Made by a program: the position numbers and the translations under genes
Shown: one piece after another, positions 10,321 to 21,099 of the stretch
Position numbering within the stretch: position 1 is the stretch's first letter
Layout: each line of letters starts with the position of its first letter
Origin: Eriocheir sinensis
Taxonomy: Eukaryota > Arthropoda > Malacostraca > Decapoda > Varunidae
Length of the DNA: 64,000 bases
Assembly (NCBI RefSeq): GCF_024679095.1
Contig: NC_066522.1
Coordinates: forward strand, 15,520,829-15,584,828
Reading direction: 5' to 3'
The notes under the pieces: model-generated
Databases searched by the model: none
What the model was told of the DNA's origin: nothing
What the model saw: the letters and a program-made list of their open reading frames with translations, nothing else

Positions 10321-10725
10321 TCTCCTATTCCGTGTTTCCCTCGCGCCTTAAGCCTTGGAATGTCTTGGCGCTATTCGTGTTGGGTGGGTGGGTGGCTGGG
10401 TGGTTCGAGGTAGCGAGGGAGAGATGAAGGCCTTGATGGGTGTGTATAGGTGCCGTAAAGGGAAGGGAAGGTCTTGATGTTTTAATGTCGGTGGAAGGGG
10501 CTCCTGACGCCTCTTTTTTTTGTATGTGTGTGAATGTGTGTGTGTGTATGTGTTAGGAGGGAAGTGAGTGTTTGTTTTGTTATATTTCTGGGATGGTAAC
10601 TGCCGGGTTTTTTTTTTGTGTGTGTGTGTGTGTGTGTTAATTCCCTGTCCTTCGTTGTTGTTTTCCTTCCTCCTCCTTCTCTTCCTCCTCCTCTTCCTCC
10701 TCCTCCTCCTTCTCCTCCTCCGAAG
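10321..10725. other. G/T-rich stretch with short microsatellites
   Basis: Contains a (GGGT)n at about 10380-10400, a (GT)n at 10617-10638 and a (CTC)/(CTT)n at about 10668-10722. No gene. Confidence 0.7.
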
Positions 10726-10876
10726 CGCCTGTGATGGAATGGCTGTCGGCTGTTTTATAATTCATTGAGGCCTAAGAGTAATTAATTATCTGCGCCAAGT
10801 TTTAAAAGTGTTAGCATAATAATTCAATGTCATCTCTCACAGCCTCTCGCGCCGACAGCATCAACAACACCACTAT

Positions 10877-10907
10877 GCGCCACCACCACCACCACCACCA
10901 CCACCAT
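10877..10907. repeat. (CAC)n microsatellite
   Basis: About ten CAC triplets, giving a spurious poly-His frame. Confidence 0.93.
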
Positions 10908-10909
10908 GC

Positions 10910-11430
10910 ACTATACCAACACCTCATCCATTACTCCTTAAATATACGTGGCTTACGGCTTACGAGATTATGCTTCTATTCACGCCAAAATGAGAGATAC
11001 GTAAAACCATCTTAAAACGGTATTCAAAGAGAAGTGATCAGCTATTTCAAGGGAGAATGAGAAACAGGTAGCCAATATTAAAGTTTTGTGACAAGAGTGG
11101 GTGGAAGCTTAGCAACTGACGATTAATCCACAAAGTAACAAAAATAAACAAAAAAATAATGTCTTTCGTTAGTACAATCTCGCGTCAAAGAACAAGGAAA
11201 CACATCGAGGACAAAGTAGGCATAGCTAAAAAAATAAATCATCCGTTCACATTACAACCTCGTATTAAAGAGCAAAGAAACGCATCAGTGAAATCACATC
11301 AAGAAACCTAAAAACATATAGTCAAGACAGCCCCGTTATCCTCAGCGTCTGTTATCAATACCTCGACCTCACTCAAACTAAGTAAACTCTATCACCCTCT
11401 GAAGATGTAAGTTTGACACGAAAAAAATGA
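10910..11430. other. Unique sequence with a weak internal duplication
   Basis: Two similar stretches, AATCTCGCGTCAAAGAACAA near 11177 and AACCTCGTATTAAAGAGCAA near 11256, suggest an old tandem duplication of about 80 bp. No gene. Confidence 0.55.
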
Positions 11431-11900
11431 GTAATGACACCAGGGAGGATAGAAGGCTTCAAAACTCTGGATATGGGAAAAAAGGGGAGACGGTAGGGAT
11501 ATGGTAGGTGGGAAAAGGGAAGGAAGCGGTAGGAAATGGAAGGGAATGGCGGTGTGGGAGACAGGGAAGGGGAAGGGGAAGTTGAAGGGAATAGGGGAGA
11601 ACTAGTACAAAGAAGGGGAGAAGGAAGGGAGTGCCGGTATGGGAGACAGGAGCGAAGGGAAGGGATTTGGGTCATTATACTATTAGCTCTGTCTTGTAAG
11701 GGCGATTACTTTTGAAGGAGAGCATGGAAAGGAGGAGGAGAGAGGAAGGAAGGGGTGGGTGCTAGGAAGAAGAGGCTTGGGGGTGCTGGGGGAAGGGGTG
11801 AGAGGGGGAGGAGGGGTGGCGCTGAAGGGGACTAGAAGAAGGGTGGATGCACGTGAGAGGGGGGTGAAGGAAGTTGGACCATTAGTTATGATTATCCTCG
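11430..11900. repeat. G-rich purine block with an 86-bp duplication
   Basis: GGGAAGG-type sequence. GGTGTGGGAGACAGG at about 11550 recurs as GGTATGGGAGACAGG 86 bp later, within similar flanks. Confidence 0.78.
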
Positions 11901-11960
11901 TCTTCGGGAGAACTCTTTTAGGAGAGTGTTGAGCAGCATAATGGTGATCACGGCGTTGGG

Positions 11961-12134
<174 letters not shown>

Positions 12135-12239
12135 CGCACGGAGACACAGAGAGAGACACTCAACTAACACTAATAATAATGATAATAAATACATCAAATT
12201 ACGTACATAAGATAAATATCCGACAAGAATTTATACCGG

Positions 12240-13070
12240 AGTTGACCAGGAGGAAAAGATGATACGGGAAGAGGAAGAGGAAAGACAAGGCTCGGGCGGG
12301 GCGTGGCGGGGAAGGTAGGGAGGGAGGAGGGAGGAGGAAGGAAGAAGGGAAGGAAGAGGAAGAGGAAATAGAAATGAACGAGGAGGAGAACGAGGAGGTA
12401 GAAATATGTTTAGCAAGGGTGGGTAGGAAGGAGGAAAGAGGAAGGAAGAAGGGAAGGAAGAGGAAGAGGAAATACAAATGAACGAGGAGGAGGAGGAGGA
12501 GGAGGAGGAGGAGGAGGAGGAGGAGGAGGATATAGAAATAGGTTTAGCAAAGTGGTTAGGAGGAGGAAAGGAAGGTAGTGAAGAAGCCGTCGGAAGATGA
12601 AGAGGGAAAGAGGATGTGAACGAGGGTAGGAGGAGTAAGGTTCGAGAGTAGAAGGAAAAAAGAGTTCGGAGTAGGAGAAGAACGAGGAGGAGGAGGAGGA
12701 GGAGGAGGAGGAGAAAGGTGTAAGAAGGAAGGGAAGGAAGGAGAGAAAGGAAATTCTAATGGAGGAGGAAGAGGGAGGAATAGGATTAGGAAGGAAGGTT
12801 AGGAGGGTGAATGGCAGGAAGAGAAGGTGTGGGAGGAGAAGGAAGAGTGAAAGAGGGGGGAGGAGGAGAAGGAGGAAGGAGTTCGGGATGAGGAGGAGGA
12901 GGAGGAGGAGGAGGACAAGTAGAAGGGTAGGGAGGACTAAAAAAAATAAGGAAACAGAATGTGAAAGAGGGAAGGGAGAGGAAGGGTCTTGGGGAGGCGG
13001 AGAAGGAAAAGGAGGAGGAAGAGGAAGAGGAAGAGGAAGTTCGGGGGTAGAGGAACTAAGAGGAGGCGGA
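12240..13070. repeat. Purine block with GGA runs
   Basis: G/A-rich plus strand with GGA arrays at about 12482-12531, 12684-12713 and 12890-12915. A 257-residue minus-strand frame (12410-13183) is Pro/Ser/Leu low complexity and is not accepted as a gene. Confidence 0.9.
12330..12560. repeat. Tandem duplication, 104-bp unit, 2 copies
   Basis: GAAGAAGGGAAGGAAGAGGA starts at 12341 and 12445. Both copies continue with AAATGAACGAGGAGGAG and TTTAGCAA. The second copy carries an expanded (GGA)n, which shows microsatellite growth after the duplication. Confidence 0.88.
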
Positions 13071-13240
13071 TAAAAACTTAACTCGGTCGGAAATTGGTTA
13101 TTTTCCATTGTGCACCAACAAGTTAAGCGCCTAATTAGATGGTGGTTACAGAGGCGGCCCAGCGCACGCCTCGTCACCGCCATTAATTGTTAGTTAGGAT
13201 TATTGGCTTTGTGTTTAGTGCGCGACCACGATTTTAAAAG
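13071..13240. other. Unique sequence, nothing recognised
   Basis: Balanced composition with a few CpGs near 13150-13180. No gene. Confidence 0.5.
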
Positions 13241-13241
13241 T

Positions 13242-13420
13242 TCGCCAACACCGGAAACCACTATCGCCAACCCCGGAGTCCGCTGTCGCCAACACCTTTG
13301 TCCGTTATCGCCAATACCTAAGTCCGTTATCGCCAACACCAGAGTCCGCTATCGCCAACACCAGAGTCCGCTATCGCCAAAACCAGAGTCCGCCATCGCC
13401 AACGCCCGATTCCGCTATTG
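13242..13420. repeat. 22-bp minisatellite, about 8 copies
   Basis: The unit AGTCCGCTATCGCCAACACC plus two bases repeats about eight times, with outer copies more diverged and inner copies nearly identical. Because 22 is not a multiple of 3, a frame crossing it repeats every 22 residues. That explains the 72-residue open frame at 13203-13421, which is not taken as a gene. Confidence 0.93.
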
Positions 13421-13429
13421 ATAAGTATC

Positions 13430-13845
13430 CTGTTAGGTTCAAGAATACCGAAAGAAGTCTGAATGGTGTTGTGTCTCATTACTGATATTTTTCCTCAGTC
13501 TTTATAGAGAATGCTGAAGAAGTCAAAATGTTGTTGCATCTCAAACACGTTCAGAATTAGAGAAAATAAGACGAGATATTTTAAACTGGTGAAGGTTAAC
13601 TTTTCCATTTTTCGTGTGTACAAGTAAACAAATATCCACATAACACTGAAACTATCTTATTGGTCACCGAAGATTTTAGTATTCGTTAGAATGGTTAGAT
13701 TAATAGTGTATCAGGGAGTAGGGCTTAGTAATTTGCTATTTATTTGTTTACTTTTTTTTAAGTCGATGGTGTAAATCTGCTTTATTTTTATTCTTGGGTT
13801 CCTGTAATGTCTTTTTTGTTACCAGCGCCGATGTAATACGCAACT
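13430..13845. other. AT-rich unique sequence
   Basis: No repeat and no gene recognised. Confidence 0.6.
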
Positions 13846-14030
13846 TATTTATTTATTTATTTTTACAACAAAGGAAGGAGCTCAAGGGCAACACAAGAAG
13901 GTGTCTTAAAAAAAAAATAACACTGCTCCTGTACAAGATGAAGTAAAGAGTGGCCAAGCAAGATATTGAGTCCCTCTGCCATTCCTCTAAAAAATGGTTC
14001 AGACAGCGTCGTGCGTCCCCGGGGAGGAGA
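13845..14030 (-). mobile_element. A-tailed retroposon copy (family A), diverged
   Basis: Plus-strand landmarks are ACAACAAAGGAAGGAGCTCA, AGGGCAAC, ACTGCTCCTGT, AGAGTGGCCAAGCAAGAT and CCCCGGGGAGGAG, in family order. The sense strand is therefore minus, and its tail meets (AAAT)n in place of pure A. A GAAGGTGTCTT insertion splits the middle. Confidence 0.72.
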
Positions 14031-14084
14031 GTGAAGAGATGAAGAATGAAACCGCGACCGTGAATAATGAATGGACTGAAGCCT

Positions 14085-14155
14085 GAACCCCGGCTAGGAA
14101 CGGACGGCGGGGGCGGCGACGGTCCCTCGACTAGGTGGCTGACGTGGCCGGTGGA
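14085..14155. other. CpG-dense GC-rich patch
   Basis: About 70 bp rich in CGG/GCGG between AT-rich neighbours. It could be a promoter remnant or part of an unknown repeat. No exon was found. Confidence 0.35.
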
Positions 14156-14163
14156 GAGTGTTA

Positions 14164-14436
14164 AATAAAGGTGTTCACTGTTCAGGTACGCGGATAGACT
14201 AATTCACGTGCAAATATAAATAAAAAAGAGCCATTGCAGGTAGCGTTTGGAAATATATAATTGAAGGAAAAACGACTGTCTCAAAATATTGTAGCGATAA
14301 ATATAGGTGTTCACTCTTCACGTACGCCGATAGACTAATGCACGTACAAAATATATATAAAAAGAGCTGTCGTGGGGAGTGCTTGAAAATGTGTATATTT
14401 AGAGGAAGCAATTGTCTTAAAGTATGATATCGATAA
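14164..14436. repeat. Tandem duplication, 136-bp unit, 2 copies
   Basis: GTGTTCACTNTTCANGTACG starts at 14171 and 14307, followed in both by GATAGACTAAT, CACGT and AAAAAGAGC. A third, partial start (ATCGATAAGTATA) begins near 14428. Divergence is moderate. The sequence is not simple-repeat derived. Confidence 0.88.
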
Positions 14437-15165
14437 GTATATAAATGCATTCTTAATTTAGACTCCTGCGATTTGCGACAATGAGAGAGAACCGGTATAC
14501 CAACACACATTCAAATAAAACAGTATAAGTATAGCATCATAATCAAACGTCGGGTAGATATGTAAAAATATAGGAGAAACGGTTACGTCAGATCAGAGGC
14601 AACATTTTTTTTCTATTTCTCTTCATAATGTTAAGATCGGTGACGGTGATCGGTAATACGGAACACGCGTCGGGCACCACGGGCTTACGCGATTGTGGAA
14701 TCAGCGTTACAAAGCCTCTGATGGCTGTGGTGGCCAGGGCTGATCATTTGCTTTATTGTTCTCACGCCTCGTAGCGACAACAATACCAGCCAAGTAAGTG
14801 TCAGTGAACTTGAGCCCTCGTGATGACCTGAACAGGGCAGGCAAGCTATCCTCTGGTGGTTTGGGGTACCTGGGTTATTCTTTTCTTATATTTTTTTATA
14901 AATATTTTGACACCTCACATGACCATGGAAACACACGCGTACCTTTAAAGTCTTCGCGACACCACAAATGATTCTAAAAAATTATGTTTATAATCTTTCC
15001 TACTTGATTGTTATTTTTTTTTGTATATTTTCGTTTACTCCTCACAGCGACAACTCTCCAAACCACGTGTCAGTTTCCTTGAGTTCACCGAACGACATAT
15101 AAAAATAATATTAATCGGGAAATAGTTTTATATATACCTATGACACCCGAAGGCGAATGTAGGAC
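14437..15165. other. AT-rich unique sequence
   Basis: No repeats, retroposon landmarks or supported gene. It lies just downstream (minus-strand sense) of the exon candidate, so it would be intron if that exon is real. Confidence 0.6.
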
Positions 15166-15169
15166 TCAC

Positions 15170-15386
15170 GTTGACGGCACCGTAATGACATCCTGTACTA
15201 AGAGAGTCGTTCCTTCAGGGTTGTTTTTTACACTTAAAATTCCAAGGAGAAATGTTGATATTATACCCGCGTAGTTATGTTTATGTCCACAGCCTATGAC
15301 GGTTGTCTCCATATATAGTATTACCCTAAATTTCACTGCAAGTGATGACTGCCTTAGGAATACTATGGGCTTAGAACTGCTATGTA
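15170..15386 (-). CDS. Candidate internal exon, unknown protein
   Basis: On the minus strand a 217-bp segment is open in one frame. It is bounded by an acceptor with a long pyrimidine tract (TTTTTGTTCTATTTGCAG, ending at 15387) and a donor GTGAGT (from 15169). It would encode about 71 residues, starting HSSSKPIVFLRQSSLAVKF, with a hydrophobic stretch (GIISTFLLGIL) and ending VQDVITVPST before the donor. The same frame stays open upstream to an ATG at 15468 (AAAATG context, in-frame stop before it). This gives an alternative 5' exon of about 100 codons with a signal-anchor-like leader (LINIYLFLLIFVLFAV). The family is not recognised. It may be a real exon, a pseudogene exon or chance; no partner exons were identified. 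Confidence 0.33.
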
Positions 15387-15479
15387 CTGCAAATAGAACA
15401 AAAATCAACAAAAATAAATAAATATTGATTAAATAACAGGACAGTAACTCATACTTTGCCCCTATCATTTTTACACTTC

Positions 15480-15869
15480 TAACTCATGAATATGAGTATA
15501 CAATGTTCTTCATCCCGCACAGCCACCTTCACATTAGTGAACAGAGGGACGGGATCCTGCCGGACACGGAACACTCTGGCTCGTCTCTGGAACCCTTTCA
15601 CGAAAAGAATTGAAAGGGTATGACTGTAACCCTACACCCCTTCCCCCTTTCCTGCATTGCATGCAAAAATATAGAGTGGATGCACTAAATGGATGGGCGA
15701 TGGGGATGTGCCGGCCGTAAGGCCTGAATAGAGGCCGTGTTGTGTTAAAGTGCATGTGGTGTTACCTGTGAATGTGACACGGAAACACCGTCAAGGGGAC
15801 CGCCCGTCCGCGCCGACACTAAAGTGACGGCCCGGGACGCCCGCGGCGCGCTGCATACATTCTATACGG

Positions 15870-15870
<1 letters not shown>
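15480..15870. other. Unique sequence ending in a CpG-dense patch
   Basis: Mostly balanced sequence. Positions 15780-15860 are CpG-dense (GGGACCGCCCGTCCGCGCCG and CCCGCGGCGCGC). A 73-residue minus-strand frame (15534-15755) shows no recognisable domain. Confidence 0.5.
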
Positions 15871-15959
<89 letters not shown>

Positions 15960-15971
15960 CTATATATATAT
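15871..15971. repeat. (TA)n microsatellite, about 85 bp plus a short second block
   Basis: A near-perfect AT dinucleotide array with one TTC interruption at about 15957. It is self-complementary and cruciform-prone. Confidence 0.98.
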
Positions 15972-16870
15972 GGAAACATTGACAACAAAAGTCAGAAAGT
16001 GTTTTCCAAATTGTAATAATGAATCACAGGTATGAAGGCAGCGTCCTCCACTATTTTTCATGCCTGTTTTAATATCATTCAATTTATTGAGGCTCGTTTA
16101 AAGCAGCAACAACCAATTGTTTCCTAAGGACATAAAATATATGCTTACAGGTCATTTTATCGTGAGTAGTGATATGAAGACCATTGTTTTTGTTTTCTTC
16201 TTGGCACCTAATATCAGGCAGGGGCTGTCACCCTTGTAACATAATGGAAGGCTTAAGGAACTTTTACTGCGGTAGGTCTTTCAGATGGTTTTTAATAGTG
16301 GAAAAAAATATATCCTGACACAGTAAACTATTTCCCACACGCCTTGTAAGTTTAGTATATATCTGTTTCTTTTATACTTTTCTCTGTAAACGTTGTTGAA
16401 AATCATCCCTCTTTTGTATCCACGTTAACATGAAGAGCAATATAAACAGTCGTGGCGCAGCTAAACAGTTCATGCAATATTCGCCTCCACGCAAGCTTTA
16501 TACACTAAATGACTCGGCGCCAGCATGCTATTAGAGATGATCCCCTATTCTTGCAAGCAAAAGTCTCCACCAATAGACAAAATGGGGATGGTATGGGATG
16601 TGTACATTTTCTCAAACGATTATTCCCGAGGCGCGTCACAGTTTTAGCAGCACAGTTAAGCGAAGAACAGGCTGAGTCACACGAGGTAGAATTAGGCCGT
16701 TGACAGCAAAGTAAGAGATCAGTTTGGGCTTAATTAAACTTCAGGTGAGTGGACGCAGTTACACCCTCGTTACTCCCTCGTTTGAAGCCTGAAAATGCAA
16801 GGGGGTGAGGTGAAACTTCCCTGCGTCTGACGTTCATAATAAACCTCCTGAAATAAAATAAAAAGATTAA
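15972..16870. other. Unique sequence, nothing recognised
   Basis: About 900 bp of balanced sequence. The open frame at 16509-16703 (64 residues, basic) has no recognised domain or splice support and is not called. Confidence 0.6.
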
Positions 16871-16874
16871 ACGG

Positions 16875-16980
<106 letters not shown>

Positions 16981-16999
16981 AAGTTAGAGAATTGGAAGG

Positions 17000-17215
17000 T
17001 GTGTGTGTGTTTTCTGTTTGTGTTAGTGTGTGTGTTTGTGTGTTTGTCTGTGTGTGTATTTGTGTTTGTTTGTGTGTGTTTTGCTTTTTTTTTTGTGTGT
17101 GTGTTTGTTGAAGAGAGAAAAAAACATAGATAGATAGATAGACAAATATTGATGAAGAGATAGATAAATAGATACAGATAGACAGATAGATGTACAGATC
17201 GATAGACAGTTAGAC
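17000..17215. repeat. Cryptic GT-rich tract then degenerate (GATA)n
   Basis: TGTGTTTG-type sequence (17000-17106), then GATA/GACA tetranucleotide repeats (17128-17212). On the minus strand this gives spurious Ser/Ile/Leu and Thr/His frames. Confidence 0.85.
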
Positions 17216-17407
17216 AATTAATGATAATGTTTACCTTGCCATTCTCCCATTTCTCATTCAAGTAATAGGCCTAAAGAAAAAAGCAATCAACTATTATAAT
17301 TTCTCTGGAACCGGTTTATAAAGAAGGCAAATACATATAAAGTCAGGCAGTTAAGAGGCAGTCAAGAACATGATATAACTGAACTTCCCCAAACGTAATG
17401 TGAGCAT

Positions 17408-17563
17408 AGGAGGATGAGGAGGAGGAAGAGGAGGAGAGGAGAGGAGGAGGAAGAAGAGGAGGAAGAAGAGGAGGAGGAAGAGGAGGAAGAAGAGGAGGAA
17501 AAAGAGGAGGAAGAAAAGGAGGAAGAAGAGGAGGAAGAAGAGGAGGAGGAGGAAGAGGAGGAT
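17408..17563. repeat. (GGA)/(GAA)n array
   Basis: About 155 bp of mixed GGA and GAA triplets. Plus-strand frames are poly-Glu and minus-strand frames are poly-Leu/Pro/Ser. Confidence 0.96.
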
Positions 17564-17615
17564 GTGCAGCAAGCATTTTACAGTGTTGATCCCTGGCAGG
17601 AGGGGACGAGCTGCA

Positions 17616-17945
17616 ATTAGTAAATCAAGTAAAGGAGGAAGAAGGGAGGGAGGCAGTGTGTACACGTGCCGGGGAAGTGGCGATAAAAGACAGAAAATAA
17701 TGCAGCAGGAGCTCTGAGGCGGAGTGCTGTAATGGGAAGTCAATTAGAAGGGATGAGCTGATGACAAGGAAAGCCGGACTCACCATTAGTAAATCGAGAG
17801 GAAGAGGAAACGCGTGAGGTGGAAAAAAAATGTTGACGGAAGATAAAAAAAAAAATTAATAGATGCCTTTGGAGCTTTGCGGTGGAGTGTTTGACGTAGC
17901 AGCCAATTAGAAGGGATGAGTTTATAGGGGGATAACTTTTTAATT
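17616..17945. repeat. Tandem duplication, about 165-bp unit, 2 copies
   Basis: ATTAGTAAATC occurs at 17616 and 17785. GGCGGAGTGCTGTA/TGCGGTGGAGTGTT and CAATTAGAAGGGATGAG occur at 17741 and 17904. The order is conserved and the middles are diverged. Confidence 0.82.
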
Positions 17946-18354
17946 CTCTGACCCTCTCGATGTTGTTCTGTTGTTGGATCATTCCTCTAACGTGGGAGCT
18001 TAACCGTAAACACAAGGTTAAGTTTTAAATACAAAGTCGGCGGTTGATTCAAGACTATGAACATAATCCCTTAATAGTTTCTTAGGCATAATTAACAAGG
18101 AGCTCAAAACCATACAGCGATTTAGAGTATTACAGACAACAGAATAATAACAAAAAATAACAAGAAAAAATGATAATAGCAAAAGGATTAACTGATACAA
18201 GTGTCCGGCATTTCGTTAATCCTTCTGAGAGATTAAAAATAAACTTGGTGAGCTGATGGACGTTTTAGATGTGTCCCCTTACCAATGATACGCGTAACAT
18301 TGCTACATGATCATGCCACTCAATCATTTATTTCCACGAGCAGCGCCAGCGGAA
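17946..18354. other. AT-rich unique sequence
   Basis: No gene or repeat recognised. Confidence 0.55.
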
Positions 18355-18418
18355 TTTTTTGTTTGTTTTACCTGTATTTTGCCCTTGAGCTGCCTCTATT
18401 ACTGTTGAAAAAGGCTAC
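18355..18418 (+). mobile_element. A-tailed retroposon 3' end (family A), short and diverged
   Basis: TTTTGCCCTTGAGCTGCCTC, then TATTACTGTTGAAAAA, matches the terminal 60 bp of the family in sense orientation. Confidence 0.62.
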
Positions 18419-18420
18419 TA

Positions 18421-19420
18421 TTCGTCACCCTCATAAAATAATCGCCTAAGTCATTTTTCAGCGATTTCCAGGTTTTTGTCTACATCAATTTTCCAACATG
18501 TGACGCCCATTTTTGTAAAGTTGCCTTCGTTATTCAGGGTTTGAGTGTTCTAGAATTGGCCTTTTCATTTCTGCCTAAATCTTAAGCCAAATGAGATAAT
18601 GACAGTTCTTTTCTGACTTCCCGAAAAGTAGAAAATAATGACATAGGCGGTTTGTTTACGAATGTGACGTATTGTTACTTTAATTTAGTCTCAACCCTTT
18701 GATAGACAGAATGAGATTGCAATGTGCCAAAAGAAACGAAAGGAAAGGGCGACAAGAGTGTGCAAGACGGTTGATAGAAGAATAAAAAGCTGCGCAGGAT
18801 TTCTAAGAGTGAATAAGTAGTTGCTGTTAAAAAAAAAAATATTATGAAGAGTTTACTATAATAATGATAGACAATAAGTAAAAAGGCTGATCACATTTAA
18901 GTAAGATTTTTTTTTAGGAAATTCAATGTTATTTTTCTTGGTGAATGTAAGCTTAGCAATCACAGGGTAAGTAAAGTGACGTGATATGTTGCGTCGTTCA
19001 AAAAATACAGAAAATGAGACAACATACGTAAGTGAATAACGCGGCACTCCTCACGTACACTAAGACTTTCATGATTGATTTTGTGTGTGCATGTTAAGAT
19101 ATGTTTACAAAATCGAATCTGGGCAGAATATGAGTGAATACCACGAAAAATAAAGAAATACCAAGTTACGATTGTTTCCTTATGTATGTTTGTGAATAAA
19201 AAGAGCAGCGTGATTATTATAAGTTCAGATAAATAAATAAAAGCACACGGAATAATAATTTTTGGACCTATCTTTTTCGAATGTGCGCGGACCGTAAGCC
19301 TCGTCGCAGAAGGAAGTAGCTTTAATGGCGGCGTCTACCCGGCGGATGTATCTGACGCTAAGAAAACTCATTCCAAAGAAAACCGAAGTCGAGCATCAGA
19401 TTCCTTACTTCCTTTTATCT
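18421..19420. other. AT-rich unique sequence
   Basis: About 1 kb without tandem structure or supported gene; only short frames. Confidence 0.6.
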
Positions 19421-19425
19421 ACGCT

Positions 19426-19482
19426 GCGCACACACACACGCACACGCACACACACACGCACACGCACACACAGACACACACT
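19426..19482. repeat. (CA)n with CG interruptions
   Basis: CACACG and CACACACA mixtures over about 57 bp. Confidence 0.95.
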
Positions 19483-19866
19483 CTACCATTGAAATAAAAA
19501 GATTCCTCAGAGGAGCCCAGTGATGTGGAAAGCTTGCCAGTGAGCAGAAGGATCGATCTTTAAGGAATGGTGGCATTTTGTGGGTCTCAAAGCATCTTAA
19601 GACATGGGTACGGCTTGCAGATGCTGGCCACGCGTTGCTCTTGGTCTTAGGGGAAGGGACAGACAGGTTCGTTGGGCACCGCTTTGTAGGTATTGTGTAT
19701 ATATAGATGCGTGAAACTGACAAGCGATTGCACCATACACTCCACACAGCTCTTTATACATAATACCAAAATACAAGTCTCCTACAGGTTTACTTTCCCT
19801 CATAATATAAAATGATAAACACATGATTATTGTGAATATTTCAATAACTACCGATAGAAGTTTGCA
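19483..19866. other. Unique sequence, nothing recognised
   Basis: Balanced composition. The minus-strand frames at 19415-19747 and 19597-19824 have no recognisable domains. Confidence 0.5.
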
Positions 19867-19868
19867 TT

Positions 19869-20180
19869 ATAATAAGGTAACTTCTCCTTGCTCCTTTTAA
19901 TGTCGAGGTCCAGAAGAATTAAGTTAAAATAAATGAAAAAAAAGTTTGAACACCTGGAATCTAGAAGCAACCTGGGAGACACAACACACATGCATTACCA
20001 TAAATATTAGTTTTTTTCAATGCGATAATAAGGTAACTTCTTACTCCTTTTAATGTCAAAGTCCAGAAGAATTAAGTTAAAATAAATGAAAAAAAGTTTG
20101 AATACCTGGAATCTAGAAGCAACCTGGGAGACAACACACATGCATTACCATAAATATTAGTTTTTTTTAATGCGATAAAG
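19869..20180. repeat. Tandem duplication, 156-bp unit, 2 near-identical copies
   Basis: AAGGTAACTTCT begins at 19874 and 20030. The two units then run almost identically through CAGAAGAATTAAGTTAAAAT, ACCTGGAATCTAGAAGCAAC and CATGCATTACCATAAATATT. Differences are a few substitutions and small indels. A diverged third start (ACTGGTAACGAAATTTGG) follows at about 20186. The core TTTTAATGTCAAAGTCCAGA is also found at 22152-22277. Confidence 0.95.
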
Positions 20181-20364
20181 ATGAAACTGGTAACGAAATT
20201 TGGCCTCTTTTCACATGGAAGTCGAGAAAGTTATGAAAACAGACCCACTTAGAGAATGGCAACAAGACCGGATGCAAACACGACCGACATAAAGGTTGTG
20301 ACTCCTTTGTTCCTTTCCGTTCAGTTCAGGGGCCGGAGTTTTGCCTTTGTAGCAGCGGCATTCC

Positions 20365-21095
20365 TTGATGTTGTTATTCTTTCACTGTCTGGAGCTTTTG
20401 TTTTCCTCTTTTTTCTTTCCTTTTCGTTTCTTTTATTATTCCAAAGTTAACATTTTTTTTTTGTTTCGTCAATGTTTTCTTTTTTTTTCGAACAAATTCC
20501 CTTATTCTTTCTCTGTCTGGATCTTTTGTTTTCCTTTTTCTCTCTCCTTTTCCTTTCTCTTATTATTCAAAAGTTTACATGTCGTTCTTTTTTCTTTCGT
20601 CAGTATTCTTTGTCTTTATTTTCGAACAAGTTTTCCTCTCTTAAAATCTTCTTCAATATATATTTTTTTCACTCTCTGATCGATTATTTTCCTCTTCCTC
20701 TTTCCTTTTCCTTTTTCTTATTATTCCAAAGTTAACATGTATTCTGTTTCGTCAATGTTTTCTTCTTTGTCGATCAACCTCTCTAAAAATCTTCTATATA
20801 TATTCTCTCACTCTCTGATCTATTGTTTTCCTCTTTTTCTTTCCTTTTCCTTTCTCTTATTATTCCAAAGTTTACATGTTGTTCTTTTTTGTTTCGTCAA
20901 TGTTTTTTTTTCAAACAAGTTACCCTCCCTAAAAGTCTTCCTCTCTCTAATTTTTTCACTGTCAGGGTCTTTTGCTTTCCTTTTTTTTCTTTCCTTTCCC
21001 TTTTTCTTAATATCCCAAAGTTTACATGTTGTTCTTTTTATTTCGTCAGTGTTTTTTTTTCCAAATAAGTTACCCTGCCTCAAAAATCTTCTTCT
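20365..21095. repeat. Tandem array, about 126-159-bp unit, 5 copies, pyrimidine-rich
   Basis: CCAAAGTTWACATG (or a close variant) recurs at about 20441, 20567, 20726, 20865 and 21015. Each is preceded by TTTTCCTTTYTCTTATTATT and followed by TTTCGTCARTGTTTT, then AACAAGTT and AAAATCTTC words. Every copy opens with CTSTCTGGATCTTTTG-like sequence. The Phe/Leu/Ser frames are artefacts. Confidence 0.92.
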
Positions 21096-21099
21096 ATAT

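Noticed and set aside
12410..13183. 257-residue minus-strand reading frame rich in Ser, Leu and Pro
   Set aside because: It is the complement of a GGA/GAA purine block and includes poly-Pro from (GGA)n. No complex motif or conserved domain is visible.
13242..13420. CRISPR-like regular spacing
   Set aside because: The units are contiguous 22-bp copies without unique spacers, and the context is eukaryotic.
16509..16703. 64-residue basic plus-strand frame
   Set aside because: No recognisable domain, no flanking splice or start context strong enough, and length within chance for balanced DNA.
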